DNA from: Neobacillus drentensis
Lineage (GTDB): Bacteria > Bacillota > Bacilli > Bacillales > Cytobacillaceae
DNA length: 64,000 bases
Direction of reading: 5' to 3'
Assembly: GCF_021560175.1 (NCBI RefSeq)
Contig: NZ_CP091110.1
Location: 1,850,001 to 1,914,000, forward strand
A program made the position numbers and the translations under genes. Shown piece after piece: positions 60,207-64,000 of the stretch. The stretch's first letter is position 1; every line of letters starts with the position of its first letter. Under the pieces are notes generated by a model. That model searched no databases. It was given only the letters and a program-made list of their open reading frames with translations, and was not told the DNA's origin.

Positions 60207-60860
60207 ATGAACATTAAAGAGTATATTAACCTGATCGATACAGAATTATTGCCGAATATAAACTTATCTGTGTTAAATCCATTTGATCCAATCGTGGTGG
60301 AAAATCGCTCCAATTCATGGAAGACGATTGGCTGTGGCAATTATGCAGGAGTTTTCTTACATGAGTCCTACCCGGATTTAGTAGTAAAAGTGTATGGCCG
60401 AAATCATGCGGAGCTTGTCAACGAAATGGAGGTTTATCAAAAATTAGGGATACATGAAACCTTTTCAAGACTTTATGCTTATGGAGAAAATTACTTGGTC
60501 TTAAAAAAGCTAGAAGGCATCACGTTATTTAATGCCCTGATAAAAGGGATTCAGATTCCTAAGCTCGTCATTGAGGATATTGAGGATGGTTTAGAGTATG
60601 CCCGATCAGTCGGCTTAAATCCTTTTGATGTCCATGGTAAGAATGTCGTAATGTTTGCGGGAAGAGGCTATATAGTGGATGTATCTGATTTTTATAAACA
60701 AGGCTATTGCCAAAAGTGGGACGATTTGAAAAAGGCTTATTACAAAATTTATCGGCCTTTTCTGTTTAAATACCATCCGCCCATTCCTTTTTCAGTCGTT
60801 GACGGAATTCGTAAAGGTTATCGGATGTATCGAAGATTAAAAAGAAAATGGAAAAAATAA
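60207..60860 (+). CDS. small kinase-fold protein (YrzF-like)
   Basis: A 217-residue protein resembling the small Ser/Thr-kinase-like YrzF family of Bacillus. Kinase landmarks in reduced form: CGNYAGVF glycine-rich loop (about 48-55), LVVKVYGR (lysine), NEMEVYQKLG (glutamate), DVHGKNVVM (catalytic-loop-like Asp and Asn) and YIVDVSDF (metal-binding Asp). The C-lobe is short and ends in a highly basic tail (RMYRRLKRKWKK). Activity and target are unknown. GAAGGTG precedes the ATG. It is 62 bases upstream of the Lgt-like gene and may share a transcript with it. Confidence 0.7.
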   Translation: MNIKEYINLIDTELLPNINLSVLNPFDPIVVENRSNSWKTIGCGNYAGVFLHESYPDLVVKVYGRNHAELVNEMEVYQKLGIHETFSRLYAYGENYLVLKKLEGITLFNALIKGIQIPKLVIEDIEDGLEYARSVGLNPFDVHGKNVVMFAGRGYIVDVSDFYKQGYCQKWDDLKKAYYKIYRPFLFKYHPPIPFSVVDGIRKGYRMYRRLKRKWKK

Positions 60861-60922
60861 ACTATCCACTTAGTTTTCTGATAATATAGAATAGTATCTA
60901 TTTACAGGAAGGAGACTGTAAC

Positions 60923-61666
60923 GTGCATTTTCCTGTCTATCTATTTGGCATCCACCCACATCTCTTGTTCGAATCTCTGGCCTATTTTATTGGATTCAGG
61001 GTTTATTTATATACAAGAAATAAAGAAAGAATCCCATTAGATAAAGCCATTTGGGTGGTCGTTGGTGCAACATTAGGTGCTGCGATAGGCTCAAAAGTTT
61101 TATATTGGTTTGAAAGCCCAGTGAAAACGGTTGAAAACTGGAATAATATCATTTACTTAGTCGAAGGGAAGACGATTGTGGGCGGGTTATTAGGCGGACT
61201 CATTGGTGTTGAAAGTGCCAAAAAGTGCATTGGCTGGACACGATCGACCGGTGATGACTTTGTGCTGCCATTAACAATAGGCATGATGATTGGTCGAATC
61301 GGCTGTTTTTTAACCGGGTTAGATGATCATACCTATGGGACTCCAACTACTTGGATAATGGGAATTGATTTTGGCGATGGAATAAAACGTCATCCCACCC
61401 AGTTATATGAAATCATTTTCTTACTTTTACTCATCATCACGCTAACCTATTTAAAAAGAAAACAGCTAGGCTGGGAAGGCTGGTTGTTTCAATTATTTAT
61501 GCTTGGTTATTTAATCTTCCGTTTTTTGATTGATTTTATCAAACCAACCCCGCATCCATACTTTATTCTTAACAACATTCAACTTGCTAGTTTACTAGGA
61601 ATCATCTATTACATAGCGCTTGTCTTAAAAAAACAAACCGAAAAAAGGAGAGAGATTCATGCCTAA
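60923..61666 (+). CDS. divergent prolipoprotein diacylglyceryl transferase-like membrane protein
   Basis: A 247-residue integral membrane protein with about seven hydrophobic segments and the Lgt architecture: GRIGCFLTG (Arg125), RHPTQLYE (157-163), GYLIFRFLIDF (Arg200, Asp204) and NIQLASLLGI at the end. Compared with E. coli Lgt, the essential His103 of the HGG motif is Val86 (TIVGGLLGG) and Asn146 of GRLGNF is Cys128; Glu of NGE is absent (TGL). It is therefore not a standard lipoprotein-modifying enzyme and probably binds phosphatidylglycerol or a related lipid for another reaction. GTG start with AGGAAGGAGA. Its end overlaps the radical SAM gene by eight bases. Confidence 0.8.
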   Translation: MHFPVYLFGIHPHLLFESLAYFIGFRVYLYTRNKERIPLDKAIWVVVGATLGAAIGSKVLYWFESPVKTVENWNNIIYLVEGKTIVGGLLGGLIGVESAKKCIGWTRSTGDDFVLPLTIGMMIGRIGCFLTGLDDHTYGTPTTWIMGIDFGDGIKRHPTQLYEIIFLLLLIITLTYLKRKQLGWEGWLFQLFMLGYLIFRFLIDFIKPTPHPYFILNNIQLASLLGIIYYIALVLKKQTEKRREIHA

Positions 61667-63080
61667 TCGCCCCTATTTATTTTATGAGCTGACAAATAGT
61701 ATTTGTTCCACCTGTTTAAGAAAAGTAGAAGCGAAAGTGATCATCGAAAATGAAAAGGTCTATTTGGTGAAAAATTGCTTTCAGCATGGGCGAGAGAAAG
61801 TACTGATATCGACCGATGTTGCCTATTATAAATGGTGCCGGGAGTTTATCAAACCATCCGAAATGCCTTACCGCTGGAATACCCCCATTAAGTATGGCTG
61901 TCCATATGATTGCGGCCTCTGTCCGGATCATGAGCAGCATAGCTGTTTAACTCTGTTAGAAATAACGGAACGCTGTAATTTGAAATGTCCCATCTGCTAT
62001 GCCGAATCCTCACCGCAAAAAGGCAGTTTCCGCAGCTTAGATAAAATTGAATTTATGCTTGATAATATTATAAAGAATGAACGGCATGCTGATATTGTTC
62101 AAATCAGCGGCGGGGAGCCTACAATCCATCCCCAGTTCTTTGACATTCTTGATTTGGCAAAATCAAGGCCTATCCGTCATATAATGGTTAATACAAATGG
62201 TCTTCGCATTGCGACCGATAAGGAGTTTGTGAAACGCCTGGCTGCCTATTCTCCCGGCTTTGAAATCTATCTTCAATTTGATAGTTTTGAAAAAGAGGCA
62301 CTTGAGGAGCTAAGGGGAGTGGACCTAAGGGACATTCGAAAGCAAGCAATCGAAAATTTAAATGAGTATAATATCTCGACGACCTTAGTAGTGACCCTTA
62401 AGAAGGGATTGAATGATCACGAGGTTGGAACCATCATTCAATATGGCCTGAAACAAAGATGTGTGAGAGGGGTAACGTTTCAGCCAATCCAAGCGGCAGG
62501 GAGATTGGAAGAATACGACCCAGCGACGAACCGGTTAACGTTAAGTGAAGTGCGGCAGATGATCATCGATCAATCGGAAGTGTTTGGCCCAAAGGATATC
62601 ATTCCTGTCCCATGTCACCCTGATTGTTTAGCAATGGGTTATGCGTTAAAACAAAATGATTCGGTTACGCCCTTAACCGGTCTAATTGATCCTAACATTC
62701 TCTTAGAAGGTGAACGAAATACGATTGTATTTGAACAAGATGACCATATAAAGGAGATGATTTTTAAATTATTTTCCCTGAATCATTCACCAGATTCATC
62801 GGCATTATCCTTACAGGATCTTTTATGCTGTCTGCCGAAGGTATCAATGCCGGGACAAATTGGTTATGATAATGTATTTCGGGTGATTATCATGCAATTT
62901 TTAGATGCATATAACTTCGATGTCCGTTCCGTCAAGAAATCCTGTGTTCATATCGCACACCCGGATGGGAGAATTATTCCGTTTGATACCTATAATTTAT
63001 TTTACCGCGATGATAAAGAGCAGGAATTAAAGAAAATTCAGGCTGAACTTGAGGGGAAAACTTACATTCAGGCAGAATAA
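61659..63080 (+). CDS. cysteine-rich radical SAM enzyme, tetraether-synthase/class D methyltransferase type
   Basis: A 473-residue radical SAM protein. N-terminal CSTC (Cys16, Cys19) and NCFQHG (Cys40) look like a small metal-binding site; GCPYDCGLC plus Cys96 (Cys81, 85, 88) suggest an auxiliary cluster; CNLKCPIC (Cys106, 110, 113) is the radical SAM CxxxCxxC; QISGGEPTIHPQF is the SAM-binding GGE motif; PCHPDC in the second half may bind another cluster; the C-terminus has CVHIAHPDGRIIPFDTYN. This layout matches the family of archaeal MJ0619/Tes, which joins lipid tails. Relatives as I recall read FCxYN at the end; here it is FDTYN. Substrate unknown. Coupled to the Lgt-like gene by overlap. 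Confidence 0.82.
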   Translation: MPNRPYLFYELTNSICSTCLRKVEAKVIIENEKVYLVKNCFQHGREKVLISTDVAYYKWCREFIKPSEMPYRWNTPIKYGCPYDCGLCPDHEQHSCLTLLEITERCNLKCPICYAESSPQKGSFRSLDKIEFMLDNIIKNERHADIVQISGGEPTIHPQFFDILDLAKSRPIRHIMVNTNGLRIATDKEFVKRLAAYSPGFEIYLQFDSFEKEALEELRGVDLRDIRKQAIENLNEYNISTTLVVTLKKGLNDHEVGTIIQYGLKQRCVRGVTFQPIQAAGRLEEYDPATNRLTLSEVRQMIIDQSEVFGPKDIIPVPCHPDCLAMGYALKQNDSVTPLTGLIDPNILLEGERNTIVFEQDDHIKEMIFKLFSLNHSPDSSALSLQDLLCCLPKVSMPGQIGYDNVFRVIIMQFLDAYNFDVRSVKKSCVHIAHPDGRIIPFDTYNLFYRDDKEQELKKIQAELEGKTYIQAE

Positions 63081-63113
63081 TTTTTTTTCAAAATGTAATT
63101 AGGGGGTCATTCA

Positions 63114-63392
63114 TTGAGCAAGAATCAAAACGATGGTTCATTAAAGCAACTATGGTTGGGAATAGGGATTGCGCTAGGTATATACCTTCTGGGTGTATTA
63201 TTATTAATAGCTTCTTCCACCCTAACTCTTCCTTATATGCTGCTTGCTGGAATTGCACTTATCGTCTTCCCAATTGTATCCTTCTCAATGGGAAAGAAAC
63301 GCTTAGGGCAGGGGGCATTAATTGGCTTAGGGCTAAATATACTGTTATTTTCAGCTTGTGCTGGAATTTTAATAACCAATTTAGGAGGATGA
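63114..63392 (+). CDS. small membrane protein, unknown
   Basis: A 92-residue protein with about three hydrophobic helices (about 12-32, 38-58 and 70-90), separated by a basic loop (GKKRLGQ). I do not recognise a family. TTG start with AGGGGGT seven bases upstream. It lies 33 bases after the radical SAM gene and 14 bases before the flavin reductase, so it probably shares their transcript. No cysteine-rich or catalytic motif. Confidence 0.7.
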   Translation: MSKNQNDGSLKQLWLGIGIALGIYLLGVLLLIASSTLTLPYMLLAGIALIVFPIVSFSMGKKRLGQGALIGLGLNILLFSACAGILITNLGG

Positions 63393-63406
63393 GGGGGAGA
63401 AGCAGG

Positions 63407-63871
63407 ATGGATGATCGTCACTTTCGCAATGCAATGGGCAAGTTTGCCACAGGGGTAACCGTTGTGGCTGTGGAAGTCGAGGGCAGCGTGCATGGCATGA
63501 CGGCGAATGCCTTTATGTCTGTATCACTCAGTCCAAAACTGGTGGTAGTCTCTATTTCTGAAAGGGCACAAATGTTAGAAAAAATGAACCAAAGCGGAAA
63601 ATTCTCCGTTAATATCCTAAGCCGTTCGCAGCAGGAACTATCGATGATTTTTGCGGGGCAGCAAAAAAACCAGCAAGAGGTGAAATTTGAGCGGTTAAGC
63701 GGGGTTCCGGTATTAGCTGGTGCCGTGGCACAGATTGCCTGTGAAATTTCGGCGGCACATGTCGAGGGGGACCATACCCTGTTTATCGGAAGGGTAACGG
63801 ACATCCACATTGAAGATTTTGAGCCGCTCATTTATTTTAGTGGAAAATACCGGGCGCTGGCAGAAGAATAA
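63407..63871 (+). CDS. flavin reductase family protein
   Basis: A 154-residue FMN-binding split-barrel protein of the flavin reductase (HpaC/DIM6) type: FRNAMGKFATGVTVVAVE, GMTANAFMSVSLSPKLVVVSI, SGKFSVNILS, and CEISAAHVEGDHTLFIGRV are diagnostic. It reduces free flavin with NAD(P)H, usually for a monooxygenase partner; no such partner is adjacent. ATG at 63407 with a GAGGGGGAG ribosome site; an upstream extension in frame overlaps the previous gene and is unlikely. The gene may supply electrons to the upstream enzymes, which is speculative. Confidence 0.88.
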   Translation: MDDRHFRNAMGKFATGVTVVAVEVEGSVHGMTANAFMSVSLSPKLVVVSISERAQMLEKMNQSGKFSVNILSRSQQELSMIFAGQQKNQQEVKFERLSGVPVLAGAVAQIACEISAAHVEGDHTLFIGRVTDIHIEDFEPLIYFSGKYRALAEE

Positions 63872-63970
63872 GCTCATATAATAGTTTTTTACTAATTTTA
63901 AAGCTTAAACGCTAAATAACGCTGTGAATGGTAAGTTTATTCGTAATAGTTTATTAGATAGTCGGGATAA

Positions 63971-63999
63971 AAAATACGCTGAAAGAATCAGCGTATTTT
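63971..63999. terminator. terminator at window end
   Basis: AAAATACGCTGA and TCAGCGTATTTT form a 12-bp perfect stem with a 5-base loop. A and T tails on both sides make it usable in either direction. Confidence 0.88.
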
Positions 64000-64000
64000 T

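Noticed and set aside
63152..63406. 85-codon N-terminal extension of the flavin reductase
   Set aside because: It overlaps the small membrane protein gene in another frame, and a good ribosome site precedes the internal ATG at 63407.

Overview
The window is a stretch of chromosome from an endospore-forming Bacillaceae bacterium, Bacillus sensu lato. The evidence is gene order that closely follows the pyrH to cotE segment of Bacillus subtilis, AT-rich sequence with strong AGGAGG-type ribosome binding sites and TTG/GTG starts, and sporulation genes (dpaA, dpaB, tepA, spoIIIE, spoVS, cotE). Species cannot be fixed from sequence reading alone. Nearly everything is on the + strand; the only gene I accept on the - strand is an acetyltransferase near 59.5-60.0 kb.

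Layout. 1-5.5 kb: end of pyrH, frr, uppS, cdsA, dxr, rseP (ribosome recycling, isoprenoid and phospholipid precursors, regulated membrane proteolysis). 5.7-10 kb: polC, following rseP directly, without the proS that separates them in B. subtilis. 10.0-10.35 kb: a structured repeat, a sigma-A-like promoter and a leader hairpin. 10.35-17.6 kb: the rimP-nusA-ylxR-ylxQ-infB-ylxP-rbfA cluster, then truB and ribF. 17.75-20.4 kb: rpsO and pnp. 20.5-23.3 kb: ylxY, mlpA, ymxH. 23.5-28.4 kb: dpaA-dpaB and asd-dapG-dapA, which together make dihydrodipicolinate and dipicolinate. 28.7-33.9 kb: rnjB, tepA, ylzJ, spoIIIE. 34.3-39.9 kb: a GntR regulator and a BMP-type nucleoside ABC importer. 40.2-48 kb: ymfF, ymfH, ymfI, ymfJ, ymfK, rodZ, pgsA, cinA. 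48.6-55.9 kb: recA, rny, ymdB, spoVS, and korA-korB, a 2-oxoacid:ferredoxin oxidoreductase. 56.3-59.1 kb: miaB, ricA, cotE.

Beyond cotE, where B. subtilis has mutS-mutL, the window has an accessory segment: a 66-residue unknown, a GNAT acetyltransferase, a small kinase-fold protein, an Lgt-like membrane protein overlapping a cysteine-rich radical SAM enzyme of the tetraether-synthase/class D type, a small membrane protein and a flavin reductase. The translationally coupled Lgt-like/radical SAM pair is the best candidate for an undescribed system. The Lgt-like protein keeps the fold signatures of diacylglyceryl transferase but has lost two residues important in Lgt, and the radical SAM partner carries the cysteine pattern of enzymes acting on lipid tails or similar unactivated carbons. 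A membrane-lipid modification is a reasonable inference, not a demonstration.

Other non-genic structure: two unrelated intergenic tandem arrays (about 41-bp units at 42.8-43.0 kb and about 51-bp hairpin-bearing units at 48.0-48.35 kb), a LexA box at recA, candidate sporulation promoters at dpaA, cotE and spoVS, and a possible catabolite-responsive site before korA. Site positions were read by eye and may be off by one or two bases.
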